From IMG/VR virus record IMGVR_UViG_3300025759_000297, positions 1 through 35,174 of that record: a DNA stretch of 35,174 nucleotides; one strand, 5' to 3'. The DNA is from a virus. Below the pieces are notes generated by a model that saw only the letters and a program-made list of their open reading frames with translations, did no database searches and had not been told where the DNA came from. A program made the translations under genes and the position numbers. This document shows, piece after piece, positions 22,786 through 30,652 of this stretch (the first letter of the stretch is position 1; the number at the start of each line of letters is the position of its first letter).

Positions 22786-23004
22786 ATGCCAATAAAATTT
22801 AAACCTTCCCAAGATATAAGAGACAAAAACTCAGGTAAAGTAAAACAAACTCATTTTTATATAAAGTCAACACCTAAAGAAGAATTGATAGAATATATTA
22901 ATTCGTCTAATGGCAAACCAAAAATAAAAATGAAATGTAGAAACGAACTAACAAGACGTGGAGTCCAAATAGTTTGGAAAACGGTTAGCCCAACCGGTAT
23001 TTGA
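22786..23004 (+). CDS. Small basic protein of unknown function
   Basis: 72 residues from ATG 22786 (a GTG at 22783 is also in frame). It is Lys/Arg-rich, with KPKIKMKCRNELTRRGVQIV in the C-terminal half. It ends as ATGA with the radical SAM gene, so the two are translated together. It could be a partner or substrate of that enzyme, or merely a neighbour. Confidence 0.6.
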   Translation: MPIKFKPSQDIRDKNSGKVKQTHFYIKSTPKEELIEYINSSNGKPKIKMKCRNELTRRGVQIVWKTVSPTGI

Positions 23005-23873
23005 TGAGACAAAAAACTTACTTAGAAATCTGGCCCGTTTTAGATTGTAATCTAAAATGTAAAAACTGTTCTATGGCAAGTCCGTATTTCAAAAGTAAAC
23101 ATGCTATTAATCTAGAACAATTTAAAAAAGATTGTGATAGAATGAAAGACTTATTTAAACTAGATGTGGTTAGAATAAGTGGAGGTGAACCTACAACACA
23201 CCCTGATATTATAGAAATTATGAAATATCCAAAGGAGTGTGGACTTGTTTACAAAACAAATCTTATTACAAACTGTCTTAACTTAGTTAGCCAACCAGAT
23301 GAATTCTGGGAAGCATTAGACATTTTAAATATTAGTGTTTATCAAAATACAAACATTAACTACGATAAAGTGTTTAGAAAGATAGAGGAAAAGTTAAAAC
23401 AATATCCACATTTAAAATGTAATGATATTACAGACCCTGAGGTATACAATAAGTTTAGGGGGTATGAAAAAGATGTTAAGTCCAAAGGTATGGAAGTAAA
23501 CATAGAACAAGGTTACTTCAAAAAAATGTGGGCAACTGAAAAATGGTCAGACGAAAAGGCAAACGAAATATTTTCAAGTTGCTGGATGAAGGATAGCACC
23601 TGGGGATTTCACGATGGACATTTTTATAGGTGTCCAATAACATTAATGAAGGACAAACTATACGAACAAGAATCATGTAGTAGGTTTAACTTTGATGCTG
23701 ATAGAATAAATATACACGACGCTGATGCAGAGGAACAATTAACTAAACTGTTGGAACAAACTACAGCATTGGAAGCGTGTAAAACGTGTTATGGCTTTAA
23801 CACAGGTGTTGATGAACCTCACGAACAAATGGACAAAAATAAAATATTAATTAAAGATATCTTATATGCCTAA
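23004..23873 (+). CDS. Radical SAM enzyme with extra C-terminal cysteines
   Basis: 289 residues. CNLKCKNC gives the 4Fe-4S motif C-x3-C-x2-C (Cys15, 19, 22). VRISGGEPTTHPD is the SAM-binding GGE motif. C-terminal cysteines, around SCWMKD, YRCPIT and the pair in CKTC, resemble an auxiliary cluster of the SPASM or twitch type, used in peptide and protein modification. It lacks features that would identify QueE or an anaerobic ribonucleotide reductase activase. The substrate is unknown. It follows two small proteins, and a tandem late promoter comes after it. Confidence 0.75.
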   Translation: MRQKTYLEIWPVLDCNLKCKNCSMASPYFKSKHAINLEQFKKDCDRMKDLFKLDVVRISGGEPTTHPDIIEIMKYPKECGLVYKTNLITNCLNLVSQPDEFWEALDILNISVYQNTNINYDKVFRKIEEKLKQYPHLKCNDITDPEVYNKFRGYEKDVKSKGMEVNIEQGYFKKMWATEKWSDEKANEIFSSCWMKDSTWGFHDGHFYRCPITLMKDKLYEQESCSRFNFDADRINIHDADAEEQLTKLLEQTTALEACKTCYGFNTGVDEPHEQMDKNKILIKDILYA

Positions 23874-23881
23874 GCGACCAT

Positions 23882-23898
23882 TATAAATATTATAAATA
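23882..23898 (+). promoter_or_regulatory. Tandem late promoters
   Basis: Two complete TATAAATA boxes at 23882-23889 and 23891-23898. The second predicts a start at about 23904, three bases before ATG 23907, so the main transcript would have almost no leader. Confidence 0.65.
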
Positions 23899-23906
23899 GA
23901 GTAACT

Positions 23907-24215
23907 ATGCCACTATATACATTTGAAAACATTGAAACAGGAGAAGTTTTTGATAAACTGATAAAACTTGCCGAACGTGAACAATTTTTGAAGGACAACC
24001 CAAATCTAAAACAGCAGATATCTGCACCGAGTTTAATAGGTGGCACAGGTGATAGGACTAAGGCACCTGCAGGGTTTAAAGATGTATTACAAAAGATTGC
24101 TGATAAGGCACCTGGTTCTAAACTAGCGCAGGATTATGGGCGCAAAGACCCTACAACGGTTAGAACTAGAACGGCGATAGAAAAAACAAAGAAGCGCCTT
24201 GGAATGGAAGACTAA
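23907..24215 (+). CDS. FmdB-like late phage protein
   Basis: 102 residues. The opening PLYTFENIETGEVFDKLI is like FmdB-family regulatory/zinc-ribbon proteins, but the usual CxxC pairs are absent, as in marine phage versions. The C-terminus (KLAQDYGRKDPTTVRTR) is conserved, as I recall, in T4-like cyanophages, where the gene accompanies virion genes. No ribosome site; tandem late boxes are directly in front. Confidence 0.65.
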   Translation: MPLYTFENIETGEVFDKLIKLAEREQFLKDNPNLKQQISAPSLIGGTGDRTKAPAGFKDVLQKIADKAPGSKLAQDYGRKDPTTVRTRTAIEKTKKRLGMED

Positions 24216-24319
24216 TGATTTTAGAAGCTCTGGGATGGGCTTTCTTAGTATTTTTAATTTGGAATACAGTAGGAATAGGTTGGATACTATACAAATTTAG
24301 AAAAGATATATTTAACTGA
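24215..24319 (+). CDS. 34-residue single-span membrane peptide
   Basis: Begins at the FmdB-like stop (TAATG). It consists of one hydrophobic helix (GWAFLVFLIWNTVGIGWILY) followed by KFRKD, positive-inside. Very short, but the start-stop coupling and the membrane composition support it. Function is unknown. Confidence 0.5.
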   Translation: MILEALGWAFLVFLIWNTVGIGWILYKFRKDIFN

Positions 24320-24412
24320 GAACAAATATTATATAATGAAAACTAAGGGGACCACTTACAACAATTGATTTATATTTTGGTTTATCCAAAGATATTACCA
24401 CGAGTAAACGAC

Positions 24413-24420
24413 TATAAATA
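24413..24420 (+). promoter_or_regulatory. Late promoter of the tRNA
   Basis: TATAAATA with predicted +1 at 24426, two bases before the first base of the mature tRNA. Apart from this box I see nothing convincing in 24320-24412. Confidence 0.65.
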
Positions 24421-24427
24421 AACAAAC

Positions 24428-24503
24428 GCTGGATTAGCTCATTAGGTAGAGCAGGGGTTTTGTAAACCTCAGGTGGCCAGTTCGAATCCGGCATCCAGCA
24501 CCA
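24428..24503 (+). tRNA. tRNA-Thr (anticodon UGU)
   Basis: The acceptor stem GCTGGAT/ATCCAGC is perfect, the D stem is GCTC/GAGC, and the anticodon stem is GGGGT/ACCTC with loop TTTGTAA, so the anticodon is TGT (reads ACA). The T loop TTCGAAT is canonical. The T stem GCCAG/CCGGC has one A-C mismatch (position 52-62). The CCA end is encoded (24501-24503). ACA is a favoured threonine codon in these genes, so the tRNA may boost late translation. Confidence 0.95.
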
Positions 24504-24521
24504 TACAACATAAGGAAAAAT

Positions 24522-25043
24522 ATGAATATAAAAATACCAACAGGAACAGAAAGACTTTACTTAGAAAAGTTAGTAGATGTTTTAAGAGACGAAATTTCAG
24601 GCCTTATGCAAGATAGGTCTAGCTTATCGTCTGCTCTTACAATCTACAATGAATTGGAAGTAGAACAAAATAGAAGACTCGATGAAGCACATAAAGAAAT
24701 TATGGAAAAAGAAATTGAGATTAAACATCTTAAACGAGAACTTGCCCAGGCTAAAAAGAAGAAACCAGTAAAGAAACAAAAACCTTCAGTATTAGAAAAA
24801 GTTACATCAGCAGTTCCTATTGAAGAAGTTACAATACCGACAGGTGAAGAATTACATAAGATGCCTAAAGCTAAACTTGTTCAGGCAGCTAAACAGCTAG
24901 GGTTTTCATATGATATGAAACAGGCTAAACATCTTATGATAGAACAATTTGAAAAAGACACAGATGCATTTATTAAAGGCCTTAAAGAAGAGGGTGCTTT
25001 TGTAAATTTAGAAGAAGAGGATTTAGATGGCGGAAGCTATTAA
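24522..25043 (+). CDS. Coiled-coil protein with a SAP/Rho-N-like C-terminal motif
   Basis: 173 residues. Residues about 8-75 are a long charged coiled coil ending in a Lys-rich stretch (KKKKPVKKQKP). ELHKMPKAKLVQAAKQLGFS resembles the helix-extended-helix of SAP/Rho-N/LEM-like nucleic-acid binding motifs. The end is acidic. It could be a DNA-binding virion or scaffold protein. The ribosome site is AAGGAAA. Its stop overlaps the next start. Confidence 0.6.
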   Translation: MNIKIPTGTERLYLEKLVDVLRDEISGLMQDRSSLSSALTIYNELEVEQNRRLDEAHKEIMEKEIEIKHLKRELAQAKKKKPVKKQKPSVLEKVTSAVPIEEVTIPTGEELHKMPKAKLVQAAKQLGFSYDMKQAKHLMIEQFEKDTDAFIKGLKEEGAFVNLEEEDLDGGSY

Positions 25044-25687
25044 TGTTCTGGGTCTTTGGTGATAGTTGGGCTGAAGGATATGGCCTAAAGAAAAACGAAA
25101 AGAATTTTAGTAACTGGATTCAAGAATTTACAGGTGAAAGAGTAGCCAACTATGGTAAAGCTGCCTCCTCATTAGGACATATTACATTTGATGTTCTAAA
25201 ACATTCTAACTCCTTTTCAGTTGGCGACACTCTAATTGTCGTTACCCCTCCTGATGTTAGATGGTATGATATTAAAAGCAAAACTCAATGCACTTCATTG
25301 TTTGAAGGTATGACGAAGTATGACGAATTCTTAGAGGATAAAACTGTAGAGTGGTTTACTTATCACCATAATTTATTCGGTATGACGATTGTAAATAAAG
25401 CTATACAAAGGGGCATGAAAGTTGTTCTTATGAGAAACTTTGGTTCTTTGCACTTGTGGGATTGGGCGGAAGATATTATACTACGACATACATTAAATAA
25501 AGAGCAAAGTCTTACAGAAATGCTAACAGATAATAAATTCAATTTAAGTTCTGGATTGGTTGAGCAAGGATTTAAAATTAACCAATTTAAAGAAATACCA
25601 CATCCAAACTTTATTCCTGGGGATAATCATCCTAACGAAACAGGACACAAAATAATAGCAAGAAAAGTGCTTGACTTTTTGAAATAA
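25043..25687 (+). CDS. SGNH/GDSL-type hydrolase
   Basis: 214 residues. GDSWAEGYG (6-14) holds the nucleophilic Ser8. VTPPDVRW and GDNHPNETGH are the later blocks, the last with the catalytic Asp and His (D-x-x-H). Family members are esterases or acetyl-hydrolases on sugars or lipids. No signal peptide, so it would act inside the cell or on the particle. Possible targets are acetylated host surface polysaccharide or phage glycans. It starts at the previous stop (TAATG). Confidence 0.75.
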   Translation: MFWVFGDSWAEGYGLKKNEKNFSNWIQEFTGERVANYGKAASSLGHITFDVLKHSNSFSVGDTLIVVTPPDVRWYDIKSKTQCTSLFEGMTKYDEFLEDKTVEWFTYHHNLFGMTIVNKAIQRGMKVVLMRNFGSLHLWDWAEDIILRHTLNKEQSLTEMLTDNKFNLSSGLVEQGFKINQFKEIPHPNFIPGDNHPNETGHKIIARKVLDFLK

Positions 25688-25699
25688 CGAACTTATAAT
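25671..25699 (+). promoter_or_regulatory. Early promoter giving a leaderless mRNA for the ligase-fold gene
   Basis: TTGACT (25671-25676), exactly 17 nt, TATAAT (25694-25699), then six bases and ATG 25706, so the predicted +1 is the A of the ATG. The -35 lies in the last codons of the SGNH gene. Confidence 0.85.
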
Positions 25700-25705
25700 A
25701 AGTGT

Positions 25706-26791
25706 ATGAATAAGAACTTACACTTAGAACACTTAGAAGATACAGTTTTAAACTTCGGCACACAGGGTGCTAAAGATAGTGTTGAACTGTTGAACAAAGG
25801 TTTTGTTCCTACTGTAAAATATGACGGCTCCCCAGCTGTCTTTGCAGGCACAGACCCAAGTGATGGTAAGTTCTTTGTTGCTAAAAAGTCCGTCTTTAAT
25901 AAAACTCCTATATTATATAAGACCCCTGGTCAAATTAAAAAGGCGGACTTGCCTAATGACCTTAAAGATAAATTTATGGTCGCACTTAAAGAATTTAAAA
26001 AGTTAGACATCAAGGGTGTTATACAAGGTGATATCATGTTTACTAAAAATGATATTAAAAGAATAAATAGTGCTTATGTTACATTTCAACCTAATACGAT
26101 TACTTACAGATTACAAGAAGTTGAAGTCAGAGATAAAAACATAGGAGTTGTTTGGCATACACAATACACAGGTAAGTCATTAGAAACTATGACAGCATCC
26201 TTTGACTTTAGTATTGATTCCTTAAAACAAACTAAAAATGTATGGCAACGAGATGCAAACTACAAAGGTGGCTTCGTTAGTGTAGACACAAACAATATCA
26301 ATATACCAACTAAACTTACTAAATTCCTTAATATACAAAATAGTTTTCCTAGTAAACTTATAGGTGCAAAGTTAAAAACATTTAATAACAAGTTCGTAAT
26401 GGATGGCAAAAAATTACCGTCATCTAAAAGACATGCTAAAAGTTATATTACATATGTTAAAAACAGATATAATATTGAAATAGATAAACTTAAGACAGTC
26501 AAAGCACGCACACAGCTAACTGAACAAAGAGACCAGGTAGTTAAGGCACTACAGGCAGAAGTAAACACTATACAGAGTGTCGTAGAGTTTCAGAAAGCTA
26601 TTACAACGGCTAAAAACAAAGTAATAAACAAACTTAACAAAAATCATGACGTGGCTTGTTTTATAGGTGAACAAAGAACTAATCCTGAGGGCTATGTGGC
26701 AATCAGTAAAAGTGGTCCTATAAAACTTGTAAATAGATATGAATTTAGTTATAATAACTTTAACGGAGAAAAACAATGGCAAAAACAGTAG
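25706..26791 (+). CDS. Nucleotidyltransferase/RNA-ligase-fold protein (DUF6267-like)
   Basis: 361 residues. VKYDGSPAVFAG contains K-x-D-G (Lys38), the adenylation motif of the ligase/capping-enzyme superfamily. IQGDIMF (about 106-112) stands for motif III, EGYVAIS (from Glu328) for motif IV, and PIKLVNR (Lys340) for motif V. The spacing between III and IV is long, with a helical insertion. I recall such proteins in marine T4-like phages as DUF6267. It should form a covalent Lys-NMP intermediate; the acceptor is unknown. The next gene, a NadM-like enzyme, overlaps by 16 bases. Confidence 0.65.
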   Translation: MNKNLHLEHLEDTVLNFGTQGAKDSVELLNKGFVPTVKYDGSPAVFAGTDPSDGKFFVAKKSVFNKTPILYKTPGQIKKADLPNDLKDKFMVALKEFKKLDIKGVIQGDIMFTKNDIKRINSAYVTFQPNTITYRLQEVEVRDKNIGVVWHTQYTGKSLETMTASFDFSIDSLKQTKNVWQRDANYKGGFVSVDTNNINIPTKLTKFLNIQNSFPSKLIGAKLKTFNNKFVMDGKKLPSSKRHAKSYITYVKNRYNIEIDKLKTVKARTQLTEQRDQVVKALQAEVNTIQSVVEFQKAITTAKNKVINKLNKNHDVACFIGEQRTNPEGYVAISKSGPIKLVNRYEFSYNNFNGEKQWQKQ

Positions 26792-27321
26792 TATTTACAT
26801 ATGGCAGATTTAACCCACCAACTAAGGGGCATGCTAAATTGATTAGCAAAATTAAAGACGTCGCACAAAGTAATAATGCTGACCATGTAATTGTTGCATC
26901 CCATACACAGGACAACAAAAAGAATCCGTTACCACAAGACGTAAAAGTAGAACATTTAAATAACTTGTTCCCAGAAACAAACTTTAGATGTTCAGATAAA
27001 ACAAATCCTACTTTTGTCAATCAACTAGCTTTGTTAGATAAAGAGTATGATAATGTTGTATTTGTTGCAGGAAGCGACCGTGTAGAAACTTACGCCTCGG
27101 TTCTTAATAAATACAATGGTAAAGACTTTACATTTAAAAATGTAGAGGTTGTATCCGCAGGTCAAAGAGACCCAGACGGTGATAGCGTTGAAGGTATATC
27201 CGCAACACAAATGCGAGAGTATGCTATTAACAATGACCTCGAAAGTTTTAAGAAAGCTTTACCTAGCGATTACGCATTATCAGAAAATTTATTTAACGAG
27301 GTTAGAAAATGTTTAAATTAA
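26776..27321 (+). CDS. NadM/cytidylyltransferase-like nucleotidyltransferase
   Basis: 181 residues. GRFNPPTKGH (10-19) is the T/H-x-G-H nucleotide-binding motif. ISATQMR (141-147) is the second signature (I-S-x-T-x-x-R). VFVAGSDRVETY fits the central strand. The size is that of archaeal-type NMN adenylyltransferase. It would join a nucleotide to NMN or another phosphate ester. The ribosome site is CGGAGA. Overlap with the ligase-fold gene suggests a two-step pathway, perhaps NAD- or RNA-related. Confidence 0.75.
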   Translation: MAKTVVFTYGRFNPPTKGHAKLISKIKDVAQSNNADHVIVASHTQDNKKNPLPQDVKVEHLNNLFPETNFRCSDKTNPTFVNQLALLDKEYDNVVFVAGSDRVETYASVLNKYNGKDFTFKNVEVVSAGQRDPDGDSVEGISATQMREYAINNDLESFKKALPSDYALSENLFNEVRKCLN

Positions 27322-27758
27322 GTAACATAAGCAAAGAAAGATTAGAAGGCATCAAGCCTGAATTACGTGCAGTTGTAGAAAGAGCAATAGAAATTACAGA
27401 AGTTGATTTCGGAGTAACTCAAGGACTAAGAACAATAGAAGAACAAGAAGCACTTGTAGCTAGAGGTGCAAGTAAAACTATGAAGTCCAAACATTTAACA
27501 GGTGACGCTGTAGATTTAGCTGCCTATGTGGGCTCTAGAGTTAGTTGGGAAATTAAACTTTATGATGATATTGCTGATGCTATGAAACAGGCAGCTATAG
27601 AATTAAATACTCCTATTAGATGGGGAGCAGCTTGGACAGTAGCAGATATTACTAAATGGGAAGGCACAATGGAAGAGGCTATGAATGCCTATGTCGATTG
27701 GCGTAGAAAAGAAGGAAGAAGACCATTTATTGATGCACCGCATTTTGAACTAGTTTAG
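27309..27758 (+). CDS. M15 peptidase endolysin
   Basis: 149 residues. SKHLTGDAVDL places the zinc ligands His62 and Asp69. APHFELV places His145 as the third ligand, and QGLRTIEEQ is the usual N-terminal motif of the L-alanyl-D-glutamate peptidase group (T5 endolysin type). It cleaves peptidoglycan cross-bridges at lysis. It has no signal peptide, so it needs the holin-like protein at 18673. The ribosome site region is GAGGTTAG. It overlaps the preceding gene by 13 bases. Confidence 0.85.
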   Translation: MFKLSNISKERLEGIKPELRAVVERAIEITEVDFGVTQGLRTIEEQEALVARGASKTMKSKHLTGDAVDLAAYVGSRVSWEIKLYDDIADAMKQAAIELNTPIRWGAAWTVADITKWEGTMEEAMNAYVDWRRKEGRRPFIDAPHFELV

Positions 27759-27761
27759 TCT

Positions 27762-27769
27762 TATAAATA
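27762..27769 (+). promoter_or_regulatory. Late promoter giving a leaderless mRNA at 27775
   Basis: TATAAATA with predicted +1 at 27775, which is the A of the following ATG. No ribosome site exists in the 16-nt gap. Confidence 0.65.
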
Positions 27770-27774
27770 GTCGT

Positions 27775-29184
27775 ATGAGTAAACGACTACAATCATTTAA
27801 AGACTCAATAAAAGAGCAAACATTTATGGATAAAATCCGTAGTCGTGTTGCCACAGCTAAAAAGAATTTACAAAAAGGGGCTGATGCATACGCTGCCGAC
27901 CATAAAAAGAGAGCCAGCCAAAATCCCTTAAAACCCACTCCAGGTGGTATATTTGATAGAATGTCTAAAAAGAATGAAGAATTAGACACACTAAAAGGAC
28001 TAACTTTACCAAAGATAAAAAAGAATTTATCTACCAATCAGAAAAAATTGAGAAAGGATAAAGAGAAAAACAAAACTTTTAAAAAGATAGATATACAGGA
28101 TAACACGAATAGGGGTGGGGGCGAGAACGTTGTCGAGGACGCTCAATACAACGCTAAGCCGGGCGGGCATGAATGGGGCACCGCAAAAGGAACGGAGTAT
28201 TATAAAAAACTTACTCCGGGTCAAAGTTCTAAGTTTAATCAAAAACCTGAACCAGTAAAAGTTCCAGTAGAAGAAGATGTCGCAGGAGCAATTAAGGACA
28301 CAATAAAAAGTTTAGCAAACCCAAGCAAAGTTGTTAGACAAAAGGTTAAAGTTGCTGGTCGTAAATACAATCCTAAAACACCCCTAAATAAAACACAAGC
28401 TTTTCATGCCAAAATGAATAGAAATATGTCTCATGGATTAAAACAAGCATTAAGAGCCAAAAAGGTTGCTTGGGTTGACGATGTTAACCACGATGAAGAT
28501 TTAATAGAAGGATTAAATAAGGAACTATTAGATTACATTAGTCAAGTAGAAGAGCATGGCTTTACAGAACAAGACATTCTCGAAATGGAAAAAGAAGTTG
28601 ATTCAATGGATTTGGAAGACTTTTTAACATTGGGAGGTTATTCAGACGAAGACTTCTATGATGAAGATGAGGATAATGATGGCGATGTAGATATCTATGA
28701 CGACTTAAACATTACAGAAGTTCTAACTATTCAAGGACGTATTAAAAGAAGGTTCGCAGCTAGACGTAATAGACAAAAATTAAAAGTTGCGAGGGCAAGG
28801 GCATTAAGAAGGTCAAGTTCTCCAGATAGAATTAAACTTAGGTCAACTAGGTCAGCAAGAAACTTTATGTATAAAAGGCTCTTACGTGGAAGAGATAAAA
28901 CTAATCTCCCACCATCAGAGAAACAACGTTTAGAAAAACTTATTAAACGTTTTGAGCCGATTGTAAGTAGAATTGCTGTTCGTATGTTACCACAAATTAG
29001 GAAGAAAGAGGTAGAGCGTCTAAAACGTAGAGGTTCAATGAAGTCTCAGAAAGCTAAGAAATTCAGAGTTTCAAAAGGCGGTTCAGCTTCCAAATATAAA
29101 GCTAAGAAATTTAAAATTAAAAACAAGCCAACTCTTAGACCAAAATTGACTAAGAAGGCTAAAGCAGTAGGGAAAAGAAAATGA
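27775..29184 (+). CDS. Large basic late protein, probable virion or DNA-packaging component
   Basis: 469 residues. The N-terminal 120 residues are Lys-rich. Residues about 230-320 are acidic (for example DEDFYDEDEDNDGDVDIYDD). The C-terminal 150 residues are extremely basic, including GRIKRRFAARRNRQKLKVAR and a Lys-rich tail. I recall this Arg/Lys C-terminal block recurring in proteins of marine T4-like virion regions, but its function is not established. It may bind packaged DNA or act in the prohead core. Late promoter, leaderless. It overlaps the next gene by four bases. Confidence 0.65.
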   Translation: MSKRLQSFKDSIKEQTFMDKIRSRVATAKKNLQKGADAYAADHKKRASQNPLKPTPGGIFDRMSKKNEELDTLKGLTLPKIKKNLSTNQKKLRKDKEKNKTFKKIDIQDNTNRGGGENVVEDAQYNAKPGGHEWGTAKGTEYYKKLTPGQSSKFNQKPEPVKVPVEEDVAGAIKDTIKSLANPSKVVRQKVKVAGRKYNPKTPLNKTQAFHAKMNRNMSHGLKQALRAKKVAWVDDVNHDEDLIEGLNKELLDYISQVEEHGFTEQDILEMEKEVDSMDLEDFLTLGGYSDEDFYDEDEDNDGDVDIYDDLNITEVLTIQGRIKRRFAARRNRQKLKVARARALRRSSSPDRIKLRSTRSARNFMYKRLLRGRDKTNLPPSEKQRLEKLIKRFEPIVSRIAVRMLPQIRKKEVERLKRRGSMKSQKAKKFRVSKGGSASKYKAKKFKIKNKPTLRPKLTKKAKAVGKRK

Positions 29185-29918
29185 AAACATTTCTAGAATA
29201 CGTAATTGAAAATCAATTAGGAGTTAAACAAAGAACAGATATGGCAGGTAAAGGCATATTTCCTAAGGATGGTGCAGGAAAACCTTTAAAGAAACATCTA
29301 TTTTTTAAAACTCCACAGAAGAATAAAACAACAGGCAAAACTTCTATGCAACCTCATGCTAAAATAGGAGCAACTGCGGACACCTTTAGAAAAGAAGAAA
29401 AACAAAAAGGTGTTGACGGCAAAGTATGCTGGAAAGGCTATAAGCGTATGGGCACTAAGAAAAAAGGTGGCAAAACTGTAGATAATTGTGTTCCAATAAA
29501 AGAAGTAAGCACTAATACTATGGCAAACTATTCACAGGCTGCACAACAATCAATGAAAAAAGATTCTTCACCTGAGAATGTTAAGAAAAGAACAAAGGGT
29601 TTAGCCAATGTAGGTAAAAGATTAGGATTCAAGGCATTCAATAAAAAACTGAATGAGGACGATAAACCTAATAAAACAGGCGACGATGCTAAAGGGCATA
29701 AAAGACCTACAGAAGATGGTGCTGGACTTACAGCTAAAGGTGTAGCAGCCCATAGAAGAGCTAATCCAGGCAGTAAGTTACAAACAGCTGTAACAACACC
29801 GCCAAGTAAATTAAAGAAAGGTAGTAAAGCAGCCAAAAGACGTAAGTCATTTTGTGCTAGAAGTAAATCATGGACAGGTGAAAGGGGCAAAGCTGCCAGA
29901 CGTAGATGGAACTGTTAA
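29181..29918 (+). CDS. Basic protein with DUF6321-like C-terminus
   Basis: 245 residues in modules. A cysteine motif sits around CWKGYKRMGTKKKGGKTVDN, followed by C. A helical middle follows, then GLTAKGVAAHRRANPGSKL leads into KSFCARSKSWTGERGKAARR and a final WNC. The last block matches, as I recall, the DUF6321-type ending found in marine phages. Four cysteines may bind metal or form disulfides. Late, co-translated with the previous gene (ATGA). It is probably virion-associated or DNA-binding. Confidence 0.65.
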   Translation: MKTFLEYVIENQLGVKQRTDMAGKGIFPKDGAGKPLKKHLFFKTPQKNKTTGKTSMQPHAKIGATADTFRKEEKQKGVDGKVCWKGYKRMGTKKKGGKTVDNCVPIKEVSTNTMANYSQAAQQSMKKDSSPENVKKRTKGLANVGKRLGFKAFNKKLNEDDKPNKTGDDAKGHKRPTEDGAGLTAKGVAAHRRANPGSKLQTAVTTPPSKLKKGSKAAKRRKSFCARSKSWTGERGKAARRRWNC

Positions 29919-30652
29919 TAGATGATATTGTTCAAAAGCAGGAACACTTAGACCCTATACTATTTGAAAATAACACTTTAAAACCTGACGTAAAGGAAGA
30001 ACTTTTATCTCTTTTTGAGGAAATACAACCAGGTTGTTACAATAACTTTCCAGACGTTGTTATTTCAGGTTCACGTTCTACTTATTACTATCACGAACAT
30101 TCAGATTTAGATATAGCCTTTTTGGCTGAACGGCCTTTACCCCATTTACCAAACCTCAGAGAAACTATTATGTTTAGAGGCTTACGTCTTGAGTATTCGG
30201 TAGTTCCTAAAGATGCCTTTGTTCATGCTACTAGAATAGGAGTTTATAGTCTTAAAACTGAAACATGGTATCATAATCATGATTGTGAACTGCCTAATGA
30301 AGAAAGAAAACAAGAAGCATATCGTATATACAATAGATTAAAAGAAGAGATATGTAACTTAGACCCTAAGGATGTAAAACAATATATGGGATTAAGTCAT
30401 TTAGAAGAAATAGGAAAGTTTGATAGGAAAAAACTTTTTACACCTTATAAACCAGAACTACCATTAGATGAAGTTGTAAAAGAAGCATCGGATAACATGG
30501 GATTCGGTGTTCATATGCATCAGGTGAAATTACGTATACATAATGAATGCCCGTATAGTATATTTCACCCACTAGTATTAGCAACAAAACTAATAATAAA
30601 GAATGGCTACTATGAAAAATTAACAGGGCTAAGAGTAAACGGACAAATATGA
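29906..30652 (+). CDS. Pol-beta-type nucleotidyltransferase-like protein
   Basis: 248 residues starting within the previous gene. VVISGSRSTYYYHEHSDLDI contains G-S-x(9-12)-D-x-D, with Gly55-Ser56 and Asp67/Asp69, the metal-binding signature of minimal nucleotidyltransferases. The central strand RLEYSVVPK may supply the third acidic position. The C-terminal half is helical (KEEICNLDPKDVKQYMG). Substrates in this superfamily include tRNA, proteins and small molecules; none can be assigned here. Confidence 0.65.
   Translation: MELLIDDIVQKQEHLDPILFENNTLKPDVKEELLSLFEEIQPGCYNNFPDVVISGSRSTYYYHEHSDLDIAFLAERPLPHLPNLRETIMFRGLRLEYSVVPKDAFVHATRIGVYSLKTETWYHNHDCELPNEERKQEAYRIYNRLKEEICNLDPKDVKQYMGLSHLEEIGKFDRKKLFTPYKPELPLDEVVKEASDNMGFGVHMHQVKLRIHNECPYSIFHPLVLATKLIIKNGYYEKLTGLRVNGQI

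Noticed and set aside
22485-23873. RiPP-type precursor and maturase cluster
   Set aside because: Neither small protein has a leader/core layout or Cys- or Gly-rich core; kept only as a low-level idea under the radical SAM finding.
29528-29890. Minus-strand open frame opposite the DUF6321-like gene
   Set aside because: It is a mirror of a Lys/Ala-rich plus-strand gene, giving a Leu/Pro-rich product with no ribosome site; all other genes are on the plus strand.
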